A stretch of 64,000 nt of DNA from positions 42,093 to 106,092 of the forward strand of contig JAHZKP010000052.1 of NCBI GenBank assembly GCA_022600345.1, read 5' to 3'. This stretch comes from Alphaproteobacteria bacterium. Its GTDB lineage: Bacteria; Pseudomonadota; Alphaproteobacteria; Rhizobiales; Hyphomicrobiaceae. Below are positions 30,080 through 39,705 of this stretch, in pieces (position 1 is the stretch's first letter; each line of letters starts with the position of its first letter). Made by a program: the position numbers and the translations under genes. Below the pieces are notes generated by a model. The model saw only the letters and a program-made list of their open reading frames with translations. It did not search any database and was not told the DNA's origin.

Positions 30080-30874
30080 ATGACGGCAACGGCTTCAAAT
30101 AATTCGGGCATTCGCGCATTGGTTGCCGGTAACTGGAAAATGAACGGGTTGAAGTCGCAGTTGGGCGAAGCTTTGGCCGTCGATGAGGCGCTTGGCGAAG
30201 ACGGCGGCGCGGTTAACGCGGATGTGATGATTTGCCCGCCGGCCACCATGGTGATGGTGATGGCCGAATTGAGCGGCAAGGGGGGACTGAAGGTGGGCGC
30301 CCAGGACTGCCATACGGCAGCATCAGGCGCTCATACCGGCGATGTTGCATCAGAAATGTTGGCGGATGCAGGGGCGAGCGCCATTATTGTCGGACATTCC
30401 GAACGGCGCGCCGATCACGGCGAAACCGACCGTATTGTCCGCGAAAAGGCGGAAGCGGCACACCGGGCGGGGCTGGTGGCGATCGTCTGTGTGGGCGAAA
30501 CAATCGGCCAGCGCAAGGCCAATATGACGCTGGACGTCATTGCCCGCCAACTTGCCGGGTCGCTTCCCGATGGGGCGACTGCGGAAAACTGTGTCGTTGC
30601 CTATGAACCGGTGTGGGCGATTGGAACGGGGTTAACCCCTGAGGTGTCTGACGTTGCCGAAGTTCACGCTATGATCCGTGAAAAGTTGACCGAGCGATTT
30701 GCCGGTGCGGGCGAGAGCATGCGGATCCTTTATGGCGGTTCGGTTAAGCCGTCCAATGCTCAGGAGTTGATGTCGGTGGCCAATGTAAATGGTGCGTTGG
30801 TGGGCGGAGCGAGCCTGAAGGCGAAGGATTTCTTGGGAATTGTCGAGGTATATCGGGCACAGTCATCTGCTTGA
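30080..30874 (+). CDS. tpiA: Triosephosphate isomerase
   Basis: Interconverts DHAP and glyceraldehyde 3-phosphate in glycolysis and gluconeogenesis. Visible are VAGNWKMNG (catalytic Lys), [13 protein letters not shown] (catalytic His), [16 protein letters not shown] (catalytic Glu) and [12 protein letters not shown] (phosphate loop). The ATG at 30080 follows AGGGAGAGGA; the upstream open frame is not needed. Length is 264 residues. It is divergent from ppiD, the standard rhizobial arrangement leading to secG and pyrG. Confidence 0.97.
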   Translation: MTATASNNSGIRALVAGNWKMNGLKSQLGEALAVDEALGEDGGAVNADVMICPPATMVMVMAELSGKGGLKVGAQDCHTAASGAHTGDVASEMLADAGASAIIVGHSERRADHGETDRIVREKAEAAHRAGLVAIVCVGETIGQRKANMTLDVIARQLAGSLPDGATAENCVVAYEPVWAIGTGLTPEVSDVAEVHAMIREKLTERFAGAGESMRILYGGSVKPSNAQELMSVANVNGALVGGASLKAKDFLGIVEVYRAQSSA

Positions 30875-31037
30875 TAATGTATTTTACTGCGTCTTGGCGT
30901 TACGAAGGCGGATTGGCGCAGTTGCGCGGAGGCGCTGATTCGTCGAATAAATCGGGAAGCGTATCGGTACGGCGGCTTTGAAGTTGTCGCTGATGTGATG
31001 TTTGGGGCGCCGGATCAGGCGCAAGGGGCGCGCTTGC

Positions 31038-31493
31038 ATGTTGAGATCGATTGTCATTTTGGGCGGCTTGATACTTGTGGGGGCAGGTTCGCCTGCCGCC
31101 GCCGAGCGGGTCGACAGTGCCGCGTGCAAGGGCTTTGAATTGGAAAAGGCGGCGTTGGAGAAGGCTGGCATTGCTGAGGATGTCGCCAAGGGGCCGGAGT
31201 GGGCGAAGACCAATCTGGCGCCGGACCGGTTGCGCAAGGTCGGACGGTTTATTCATCTGGATGAACAGCTTAAATTTCGTTGCCCGGATGTGATTGCGGC
31301 GGCGGCGGTGCGCCAGATGGAGGAGCAGGCGCGGTTGCGGGCGCTTGCGGCCCTGGAGCGGGCGCGGCTTTGGGAAGAAAGCATGAAAAAAGTTGTGCCG
31401 CCAGAGCGCAAGCCGAAGACCAAGGTGGCGGAAATCAAGAAGCGCGCCAGGCAAAAAGGCATTCCGCCGTTGCCGGAGCGTAAATCGCGCTGA
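31038..31493 (+). CDS. Small exported protein of unknown function
   Basis: A 151-residue protein with a clear Sec signal peptide (MLRSIVILGGLILVGAGSPAAA, cleavage near residue 22). The mature part has two cysteines (SAACKGF and KFRCPDV), an amphipathic Ala/Arg/Glu-rich helix (VRQMEEQARLRALAALERAR) and a basic C-terminal tail (KKVVPPERKPKTKVAEIKKR). AAGGGG lies about 12 bases before the ATG. It sits between tpiA and secG on the same strand. I do not recognise the family beyond its look as a conserved rhizobial periplasmic protein. Confidence 0.7.
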   Translation: MLRSIVILGGLILVGAGSPAAAERVDSAACKGFELEKAALEKAGIAEDVAKGPEWAKTNLAPDRLRKVGRFIHLDEQLKFRCPDVIAAAAVRQMEEQARLRALAALERARLWEESMKKVVPPERKPKTKVAEIKKRARQKGIPPLPERKSR

Positions 31494-31661
31494 GGGGAAC
31501 CGCGCGATATCGCGACGAATTGCGCTTTTGTCGCGGCCTCTGGAAGGGGTGGCGCTGAAGGGCAACGTGATGTAGAAGCGCTGTTCGCACCTCATGACTA
31601 AGCAATTGCCCTTACTTTTACCGGCAGGCGGTTGCCCCGTAATTCTCAGGACCCTGACTCA

Positions 31662-32063
31662 ATGGAAAATGTCCTTCTCGTCGTTCACGTTCTGATCGTT
31701 ATCGCACTGATCGTTATCGTACTCATGCAGCGCTCTGAAGGCGGCGCGCTGGGTATGGGCGGCGGTGGTTCAGGTGGCGGCGGATTTTTGACGGGACGGG
31801 GTACGGCCAATCTGCTGACGCGGACGACGGCGGTTCTTGCGGTGCTGTTTTTTGCCACCAGCATCGCGTCGACGATCATGGCCAACAGACAGTCGGGCGG
31901 CGGGTCGGTGTTCGATTCTGTCGGGCAGCCTTCGGCGACCAAGAGTGAGCCTTCGGCCCCAGGCGGCGGGGCGGATAAAACGCCGGCCTCAGGCGGTGGC
32001 GGCATTCTGGACGATCTGGAGAAGGGGCGTGGGCCGTTGCCGAGCGTTCCTGGCGGGCGGTAG
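31662..32063 (+). CDS. secG: Preprotein translocase subunit SecG
   Basis: Accessory subunit of the SecYEG inner-membrane channel. The 133-residue protein has two membrane helices (ENVLLVVHVLIVIALIVIVL and RTTAVLAVLFFATSIASTIM) separated by the conserved glycine-rich loop LMQRSEGGALGMGGGG ... GFLTGRGTANLLTR, then a low-complexity Gly/Ser/Pro tail of about 55 residues, common in alphaproteobacterial SecG. I use the ATG at 31662 as it begins the first membrane helix. Confidence 0.95.
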   Translation: MENVLLVVHVLIVIALIVIVLMQRSEGGALGMGGGGSGGGGFLTGRGTANLLTRTTAVLAVLFFATSIASTIMANRQSGGGSVFDSVGQPSATKSEPSAPGGGADKTPASGGGGILDDLEKGRGPLPSVPGGR

Positions 32064-32186
32064 GTCCGGCCTCTTTGAACAAATAGACGGACCGGCTTGC
32101 CTTTCGTCCGTTCGGGAGGCGGCGGGTAGAATTTGTTGGGACTGGCTTTGCGCCATTCAGCGTGCCATTCATTCGGGTGCGGATGA

Positions 32187-32765
32187 ATGGAGTTGGCGGT
32201 GTTTTTCTTTGTAAAGATTTTGAAAGGCCTGCTTTTGCCGGGGGCGCTCGTTTTGTTGGCTGCTTGCGCTGGCGGCATGGGGCCAAAATCAATCGCGGTT
32301 GGTAACGGCGAAGTCACCCCCTATCGCAAGTTCTCGATGATTTCAGGTCTGCCCGGAGGGTGGAAAGAGCGCAGGTTTGGTCCAGCTAGTTTCGAAATAG
32401 AGGCCGTGGGTACGGCCGTCACTCCGTTGTCGAGGGTTCGCGAGATCGCCGTAGCGCGGGCTGCCGAGCGAGGCGTGGGGTCCGGGTACAGGTTCATGAA
32501 GATCCATAAATACACGTATGGCTTCAAGTGCACTGGCCGGAGAAATTCGAAGACCGGGGAGTTGAAAGCCTCGGCGAATAACCATCCCGTTGGCAAACTT
32601 GTGGTTGAATACGCCAATTCTGTTTCACTCGATGATGAGTGGTTGGTGACCAACGATCAATTCAGCACTCTGCTTGCGCGTTTCAGAGCCAAGACTTTCA
32701 GTGATCAAGAAAAATCGCAGGCGCGGCGGGTCGGGACCGCAGCGTGCCAGCGGCACGCGGGATAA
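32187..32765 (+). CDS. Putative lipoprotein
   Basis: A 192-residue protein with an N-terminal hydrophobic segment ending in the lipobox LLAAC, so it is probably a lipid-anchored envelope protein. The mature region has GLPGGWKERRFGPASFEIEAVG and REIAVARAAERGVGSGYRFMKI, reminiscent of the CC0125/CC1285 lipoprotein family, but this is a resemblance by eye. Two starts are possible: ATG 32187, or GTG 32199, which has GGAG six bases upstream and gives a tighter signal peptide. It lies between secG and pyrG. Confidence 0.7.
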   Translation: MELAVFFFVKILKGLLLPGALVLLAACAGGMGPKSIAVGNGEVTPYRKFSMISGLPGGWKERRFGPASFEIEAVGTAVTPLSRVREIAVARAAERGVGSGYRFMKIHKYTYGFKCTGRRNSKTGELKASANNHPVGKLVVEYANSVSLDDEWLVTNDQFSTLLARFRAKTFSDQEKSQARRVGTAACQRHAG

Positions 32766-32801
32766 TGCCGGCTCTGGCGATGTTTTGGTTGTGTCTCTTA
32801 A

Positions 32802-34493
<1,692 letters not shown>

Positions 34494-34520
34494 CACTGGG
34501 TTGTTGACGCAGGATCTATA

Positions 34521-34553
34521 AAAAACGGGTGGCTTTCGAGGCCACCCGTTTTT
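34521..34553. terminator. Bidirectional terminator after pyrG
   Basis: A perfect 13-bp stem (AAAAACGGGTGGC / GCCACCCGTTTTT) with a 7-base loop. A-run and T-run form the outer stem, so it can end transcription from pyrG on the plus strand and from the M15-type gene on the minus strand. Confidence 0.92.
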
Positions 34554-34590
34554 GGTTGTGTCGTTTGGTCGGTTCGCAGTGTAATCACGG

Positions 34591-35262
34591 CTATGAGGCG
34601 GTGAACTTGTTGACCTTCCAGCGCCCGTTGGATGAATGCTGCTTCTTAGAAGGGCCGGTCTTTTTGGAGTAGCGCTTCTTCGATGACTTGTTTGAATACT
34701 GCTTCTTGTTTTTGTATTTTTTCGCGTAGCGCTTCTTATTGCGATACTTTTTAGCGTAGCGCTTTTTGCCTGAGCGCTTGCTGGCATAGCGGCGACTGGA
34801 ACGGCCGTTCTTGTAGTATTTGCGTGAACGTTTCTTGGCGTACCGGCGGCGCTTGCCGATCGGTGTTCCGCGGGCGTTGACGCAGTGGTGGAAGCGGACG
34901 CGGGGACCGTTGTCGATGTGAATGTGGTGCATGCCGCACGAATAGGTGCCAACACCGCCGGAATGATTTCGTTTCAGCCAGGCCGCGACCTGCCTGTGCT
35001 TGCCGCGTGGCGGATGGAAATCGACAGCGCGGCAGGATGCGTGGTAGCTGCGCTTGCCAGAGCCGGCAATACGGGCGCCTGGGCGGTGCGTGGAAACAAT
35101 GCGCACGGGGCCGAATTTGGAGCGGATCTGAGCCAGCTTGGCTTTGACCGATCCGGGAAGGCAGCCGGTGGCGGCGGCTGAGGATGGTGCGGCTGTCAGG
35201 GAAAGGCCGGACAAGGCCAGTACCAAAACAGCCAGAAGTGTCTGGATGGGCTTTCTGATCAT
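34591..35262 (-). CDS. Exported M15-type peptidase-like protein with basic Lys/Arg/Tyr-rich tail
   Basis: A 223-residue secreted protein. MIRKPIQTLLAVLVLALSGL is a signal peptide. The central domain (KAKLAQIRSKFGPVRIVSTH, RSYHASCRAVDFHPP, SCGMHHIHIDNG) has the His-Asp-His layout of the peptidase M15 fold used by D,D-carboxypeptidases. The last 90 residues are dominated by Lys, Arg, Tyr and Ser in short repeats such as KKRYAKKYRNKKRYAKKYKN. The tail may bind anionic cell-wall or lipopolysaccharide surfaces; that is inference. An upstream ATG at 35283 is possible. It converges on pyrG and is divergent from kdsA. Confidence 0.82.
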   Translation of the reverse strand: MIRKPIQTLLAVLVLALSGLSLTAAPSSAAATGCLPGSVKAKLAQIRSKFGPVRIVSTHRPGARIAGSGKRSYHASCRAVDFHPPRGKHRQVAAWLKRNHSGGVGTYSCGMHHIHIDNGPRVRFHHCVNARGTPIGKRRRYAKKRSRKYYKNGRSSRRYASKRSGKKRYAKKYRNKKRYAKKYKNKKQYSNKSSKKRYSKKTGPSKKQHSSNGRWKVNKFTAS

Positions 35263-35663
35263 ATTCGTATTACCCCGTGGCATTCTTTTTCGAGTTTCGG
35301 GTTTTTCATTTTTTATTTGTTGAGTGACTTTTTTTGTCACCGCGAATGGCCATTGCCGTTTGAAATAAGGCGGAAAAGTGGCAAGTGGTATTGCGCGCGT
35401 CAAATTGGCCAATTGCGTCAATGGGTCGCCGGATTGAATTGAAATGTTTTGTGAAGTTGAAAAAAGCTGTTCAATTCATTGCCTTACGATTGTGCGATGC
35501 AACATAGTGCGTGATTTTGCCGGACTGGCGGTCCGTTTTGGGAGATCAGTCGTGATCAATTGGCGCAGGCTGGTTGGGGCGGCCAAAGCCGTCGATCGGG
35601 CCTCGTCAGGGGGCGGTTGAGGGGCTATAAACGCACGATTGCGTTACTCAAGGGGCCCGAGAA
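35263..35663. other. Divergent promoter region between M15-type gene and kdsA, with palindromes
   Basis: About 400 bases, A/T-richer than its neighbours, with no supported gene. It holds a perfect 12-bp palindrome AATTGGCCAATT (35403-35414) and a pair of 9-bp inverted arms, TGAATTGAA (35435-35443) and TTCAATTCA (35470-35478). These could be operators for either divergent gene; no regulator can be named. Confidence 0.4.
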
Positions 35664-36506
35664 ATGACTGCGAATTCCACCGTAAGTGTCGCCGACGTTA
35701 GGTTTTCCAATGCCGGACCGATCGCCCTGTTTGCTGGTCCCTGCCAGATGGAAAGCCGGGCCCATGCGCTGGAAATGGCAACGGCTCTGAAGGAGATCTC
35801 GTCCCGGCTGGGTATTGGGCTGGTATTCAAGGCTTCGTTCGATAAGGCCAACCGGACGTCGCTTTCTGGAAAGCGTGGGATTGGGCTTGATGCGGCTTTG
35901 GAGGTCTTCGCTGAGATCAAGGATAGCCTTGGATTGGCGGTTCTAACCGACGTCCATGAAGCCGGGCAATGCGAGGCGGTGGGCGAGGTCGTCGATGTTT
36001 TGCAGATCCCTGCCTTCTTGTGCCGACAGACGGATCTGTTGATTGCTGCTGCTCAGACGGGGCGGGTCGTAAAGATCAAGAAGGGGCAATTCCTGGCGCC
36101 GTGGGACATGAAGAACGTCGTGGCCAAGGTGATAAAAAGCGGCAACCCGAACGTGTTGCTGACCGAGCGGGGAGCGTCTTTTGGCTACAACACGCTTGTA
36201 ACCGACATGCGCTCTCTGCCGGTGATGGCGGAAACGGGCTGCCCGGTGATTTTCGATGCCACGCATTCGGTGCAGCAGCCCGGCGGGCAGGGGACTTCCT
36301 CAGGAGGTGACCGGAGGTTTGTGCCGGTGTTGGCGCGGGCGGCTGTGGCTGTCGGTGTCGCGGGCCTGTTTATCGAGACGCATGATGATCCCGATAATGC
36401 GCCCTCTGATGGGCCCAATATGGTGCCATTGAAAGACTTCGAAGCGCTGATTGCGGATCTGATGGAGATTGATGCGGTCGTCAAGGCTCAGAACGGGCGG
36501 AGTTGA
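35664..36506 (+). CDS. kdsA: 2-dehydro-3-deoxyphosphooctonate aldolase (KDO 8-phosphate synthase)
   Basis: Condenses PEP and arabinose 5-phosphate to KDO-8-phosphate for the lipopolysaccharide inner core. The 280-residue TIM barrel has LFAGPCQMESRAHAL, FKASFDKANRTSL, LQIPAFLCRQTDLL, VKIKKGQFLAPWDMKNV and IFDATHSVQQPGG. The Cys in AGPC is the metal ligand characteristic of metal-dependent KdsA enzymes (metal-independent forms carry Asn there). It follows the pyrG region in the usual order, but eno, its common downstream neighbour, is absent. Confidence 0.96.
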   Translation: MTANSTVSVADVRFSNAGPIALFAGPCQMESRAHALEMATALKEISSRLGIGLVFKASFDKANRTSLSGKRGIGLDAALEVFAEIKDSLGLAVLTDVHEAGQCEAVGEVVDVLQIPAFLCRQTDLLIAAAQTGRVVKIKKGQFLAPWDMKNVVAKVIKSGNPNVLLTERGASFGYNTLVTDMRSLPVMAETGCPVIFDATHSVQQPGGQGTSSGGDRRFVPVLARAAVAVGVAGLFIETHDDPDNAPSDGPNMVPLKDFEALIADLMEIDAVVKAQNGRS

Positions 36507-36609
36507 CCGTCTTGATTATGAGAGGGCTAATCGGCCGGATGAGGGGCATGATTAGGCGTGCGGACCGAACTGAATAGTCAGGCCCGCAAGCCGACTGGTG
36601 TAGCCCCGC

Positions 36610-36777
36610 TTAGAAATTCGAAGCAATCGAGATGCAGCCGTGCTGGCTGCAGGTGCTTCCAGAGGCGCTGACGCTGGCGGCATTCAGTGCTGCCAGGCTG
36701 GTCATTGTCACAAATAGGCCGGCGGCGAACATGATCGCGACGCTTGTGATGGTGCTCCAGGTTCTCTCATTCGGCAT
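36610..36777 (-). CDS. Small exported or membrane-anchored protein (55 aa), previously uncalled
   Basis: A 55-residue frame reading MPNERTWSTITSVAIMFAAG onward, ending SIASNF and TAA. It has a good Shine-Dalgarno (GAGGGGG, seven bases before the ATG), a charged N-terminus, a hydrophobic core of about 20 residues, an Ala/Ser-rich stretch that could be a signal-peptidase site (SVSASGS), and a mature tail with two cysteines spaced CSQHGC. It fills an otherwise empty gap between kdsA and ccdA. I do not recognise a family; too short for homology by eye. Confidence 0.55.
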   Translation of the reverse strand: MPNERTWSTITSVAIMFAAGLFVTMTSLAALNAASVSASGSTCSQHGCISIASNF

Positions 36778-37176
36778 CCGATGGCCCCCTCAGCGCTTGT
36801 CGAAATAATCGGGCCTCCGAGGAATGTCCGGGTGCCCGCAGGATGTGCCGTTACCAGGTTAAATGGCTTGGTCGGAGCAACCCTGCGTTTAACAGTGTAA
36901 ACGATCCGTTAACAAAGTGCGACAGTTCGACGCAAATATTTTGCATGTCTGGAGAATAACGCATGGCGGCTAGTGGGGACGATTGAAGTCGTTGGAGTAA
37001 GATGTCATGGCAGTTCGGGGAGTCCTTGGCCGTTCGGGGCGGTTCGGGGCGGTTCTGGCAAAGTTGTTATTTTCGAATGGGGCGGCGGTGTGCAAAGGCT
37101 TTGGGGGGAATTGCATTTCGAGGGCCGCTGCCGTGGCGCTGTGCCATGTGAATAAAGAGGGTGGAACTGGAAGCTG
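36778..37176. other. Intergenic region upstream of ccdA
   Basis: Some 400 bases between the 55-residue ORF and ccdA. No gene or tRNA is visible. The part around 36890-36960 is A/T-rich with TTAACA-type repeats (TTTAACAGTGTAAACGATCCGTTAAC), compatible with promoters for the divergent genes; none was assigned firmly. A GGTTCGGGGC-type tandem short repeat occurs at about 37013-37057. Confidence 0.3.
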
Positions 37177-37977
37177 ATGTTTGCCGATGCTCATATCTAT
37201 TTTGGCGTTGCTCTGGCCGGGCTGGCTAGTTTCCTATCGCCGTGCGTGTTGCCGCTCGTGCCACCTTATCTGGGGTATCTGGGGGGGACGACTCTCGACC
37301 AGATGACTGATGATGGCGGGATGGATTCGAAAGTCTGGGGCCGTGTGGTGCTGGCGTCGGTGTTCTTCGTCCTGGGCTTCACGACGGTATTTGTCGGATT
37401 CGGGGCCAGCGCGTCGGCGTTCGGCCAGTTGATTCAGACGTACCGCAATGAGCTGGCGATGGGCGCTGGGATTGTGATCATCCTGTTCGGCCTGCACTTC
37501 CTTGGATTGTTGAAGATACCGCTGCTTTATACCGAAGCGCGCTACCAGACCCAGATGGAGGGTGCAAGCCTGCTTGGCGCCTACGTGATCGGTCTGGCAT
37601 TTGCGTTCGGGTGGACGCCGTGCGTGGGGCCGGTGCTGGCGACAGTTCTGGCTCTGGCGGCAAATGAGTCGAGCCTGACGGCGGGGGCGACGTTATTGTT
37701 GGTCTACTCTCTGGGGCTGGGTATTCCGTTCATCCTGGCGGCTGTGGCGATCCGGCCGTTCATGTCCTTCATGCACCGCTTCAAACGGCATCTGGGCACG
37801 ATGGAGAAGGTGATGGGCGGGTTGCTGGTGCTGACCGGTTTGATGTTCCTGACCGGCTCGATGAATTGGCTGGGGCAGTGGATGATCGAAACGTTCCCCG
37901 CCCTGGGTGAGATCGAAGCCTGGGTGACGCCTGATGACCTGCAGCAGGATATCATGCGCAAGAGCCTGGAACAGTAA
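37177..37977 (+). CDS. ccdA: Cytochrome c biogenesis protein CcdA
   Basis: Polytopic membrane protein of the DsbD/CcdA family that passes reducing equivalents from cytoplasmic thioredoxin to periplasmic thiol proteins for cytochrome c maturation. The 266-residue protein has six likely membrane helices and the two conserved cysteines in FLSPCVLPLVPPYLGYLGG and FGWTPCVGPVLATVL. The stop overlaps the thiD start (TAATG), so the two genes are translationally coupled although functionally unrelated. Confidence 0.92.
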   Translation: MFADAHIYFGVALAGLASFLSPCVLPLVPPYLGYLGGTTLDQMTDDGGMDSKVWGRVVLASVFFVLGFTTVFVGFGASASAFGQLIQTYRNELAMGAGIVIILFGLHFLGLLKIPLLYTEARYQTQMEGASLLGAYVIGLAFAFGWTPCVGPVLATVLALAANESSLTAGATLLLVYSLGLGIPFILAAVAIRPFMSFMHRFKRHLGTMEKVMGGLLVLTGLMFLTGSMNWLGQWMIETFPALGEIEAWVTPDDLQQDIMRKSLEQ

Positions 37978-38840
37978 TGTCGGTTGAGACGGCCGGGCTG
38001 TCGGGCAAGGCGCCTCAGGGGCGCCCGGTGGCGTTGACGATCGCGGGTTCAGACAGTTCCGGCGGGGCCGGCATTCAGGCCGATCTCAAGACATTTACGG
38101 CGCACGGTGTCTATGGCGCGAGTGTGATTACGGCGTTGACGGCACAGAACACGCAAGGTGTCGATGGCGTGTTGGCGATACCTGCGGCGTTTGTCGGCCA
38201 ACAGCTCCGGTCGGTGGTCGAAGATCTGGGCGTGCGTGCCGCCAAGACCGGGATGCTGGCCAATCGCGAAGTCATTGAAAACCTCTCAGGCTCGGGATCG
38301 ATGCAACGGGTCGGCCTGTTGGTCGTTGATCCGGTCATGATTGCCACCAGCGGGGATCAGCTATTGGAGCGCTCAGCCGTCTCAGCGCTATGCAAAGGAT
38401 TGTTTCCCCTAGCGAAACTGGTCACTCCGAATATCGCCGAAGCGGCTGTCCTTAGTGGTCGGCCGGAGGCGCGATCGGAGGCTGAGTTGGAAGCCCAGGG
38501 GCGTGAGATCCTCAATTTTGGTTGTGAGGCCGTCTTGATGAAGGGCGGGCATATGCTGGAGGCCGGGCCACAAGACGCCGTCGACCTTCTGGTGACGTCT
38601 GACAGCGTGCGGCGGTTCGTTTCGCCACGGGTGGAAACGCGGCATACGCATGGCTCGGGGTGTACGTTGTCGGCGGCGATTGTTGCCAACCTTGCGGGCG
38701 GCGATGATTTGGAAATCGCTGTTGAAAAGGCCAAGGGTTATGTTTTTCGAGCGATTAAGAGTGCAGCCAAGGCGCCGGTCGGGAGCGGGGCTTCACCGCT
38801 TGATCATATGGTCAACCTGCAAATACGCGATCGGGTTTAG
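37977..38840 (+). CDS. thiD: Hydroxymethylpyrimidine kinase / phosphomethylpyrimidine kinase
   Basis: Phosphorylates HMP and HMP-phosphate for thiamine diphosphate synthesis. The 287-residue ribokinase-fold protein has ALTIAGSDSSGGAGIQADLKTF, GVYGASVITALTAQNT, VVDPVMIATSG, TPNIAEAAVLSG and the anion-hole/catalytic motif HTHGSGCTLSAAI. It starts at an ATG sharing its A with the ccdA stop. No TPP riboswitch or other thi genes are seen nearby. Confidence 0.95.
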   Translation: MSVETAGLSGKAPQGRPVALTIAGSDSSGGAGIQADLKTFTAHGVYGASVITALTAQNTQGVDGVLAIPAAFVGQQLRSVVEDLGVRAAKTGMLANREVIENLSGSGSMQRVGLLVVDPVMIATSGDQLLERSAVSALCKGLFPLAKLVTPNIAEAAVLSGRPEARSEAELEAQGREILNFGCEAVLMKGGHMLEAGPQDAVDLLVTSDSVRRFVSPRVETRHTHGSGCTLSAAIVANLAGGDDLEIAVEKAKGYVFRAIKSAAKAPVGSGASPLDHMVNLQIRDRV

Positions 38841-39021
38841 CGGAAAAGAAAGCCGGCATTTGAGGCTCCGGTGGGATGTGAAATGGCGATTGGAAAAGCT
38901 ACGACGCCGAAATGAAGAAGATTTGCCACGTGGTATTCGGATTGCCCGACCGGGGTGAAACCTGCTATTGGCGCAGGGGTATCGAGAGAAAATTGTAAAA
39001 CGGGTGGGCCAGGGTTTCGTC

Positions 39022-39540
39022 ATGTTTGATCGGATTTTTGAGCGTTTTGGTCGTGGCGCAATGCTAGCCGGCCTGGTGTCGATGCTGGCCGTTTTCACGG
39101 TTGGCAGCGCCGGTGCGGGTAGCGTCGATAAGCTGGCCGGACGTTGGTCGGGGTGGGGGGCTGTGAAGATGTCGAATGGCTCCACCGAGCAGCTCAAGTG
39201 CATTGCGACTTACTTCGTGAAGAATTCAGGCGGTAACGTCGATCAGAATCTTCGGTGCGCCAGTGCCAGTTACTCGATCGATGCGAAGGCCAACTACATC
39301 ATCAATGGCGAGGCGCTGTCGGGAAGCTGGGAAGAGCGCAAGCATTCGGCTCGTGGCGCCGTCAACGGTAAGGTCACCAACGATGGGTTCCGATTGTCGG
39401 TGAAGGGGGACACGTTCTCTGCGAACATGATCGTCACCTCTTCGAAGTGCAAGCAGTCGATCAGCATCCGCCCGCAGGGGCTGAACGTTTCACAGATTTC
39501 AATCGGCTTGAGGAAGAGCTCGAAAGGTGCGTCCTGCTGA
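39022..39540 (+). CDS. Exported protein of unknown function
   Basis: A 172-residue protein. I start it at ATG 39022, giving MFDRIFERFGRGAMLAGLVS and a signal peptide ending near TVGSAGAG. The mature part is rich in short beta-strand-like segments (GRWSGWGAVKM, KCIATYFVKN, NLRCASASYSIDAKANYIINGE, GSWEERKHSARGAVNGKV) and has four cysteines (LKCIA, LRCAS, SKCKQ, GASC), suggesting a small disulphide-stabilised beta-barrel in the periplasm. I know similar conserved rhizobial proteins only as hypothetical. Confidence 0.72.
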   Translation: MFDRIFERFGRGAMLAGLVSMLAVFTVGSAGAGSVDKLAGRWSGWGAVKMSNGSTEQLKCIATYFVKNSGGNVDQNLRCASASYSIDAKANYIINGEALSGSWEERKHSARGAVNGKVTNDGFRLSVKGDTFSANMIVTSSKCKQSISIRPQGLNVSQISIGLRKSSKGASC

Positions 39541-39592
39541 GTGGGGCCATCCGTTCGTGTGACGTGCTGACGCTGCGGAGGGGGCCTGGCGC

Positions 39593-39637
39593 GTGCGCCG
39601 TGATGTGGTGCCGCATGAGGTGATGCCACATGAGGTG
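39593..39637. repeat. Short imperfect 15-bp tandem repeat
   Basis: Three adjoining 15-mers, GTGCGCCGTGATGTG, GTGCCGCATGAGGTG and ATGCCACATGAGGTG; the last two match at 13 of 15 bases. ATGTGG and CCACAT arms within it could also pair. It lies just upstream of the MFS gene and has no assigned role. Confidence 0.4.
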
Positions 39638-39705
39638 GCCCTTGTAACGGGCGCGGCGGTTGCAAGACGTGAGCGGTCGAAGACAATTCCGATAACGCAG
39701 GCTCC

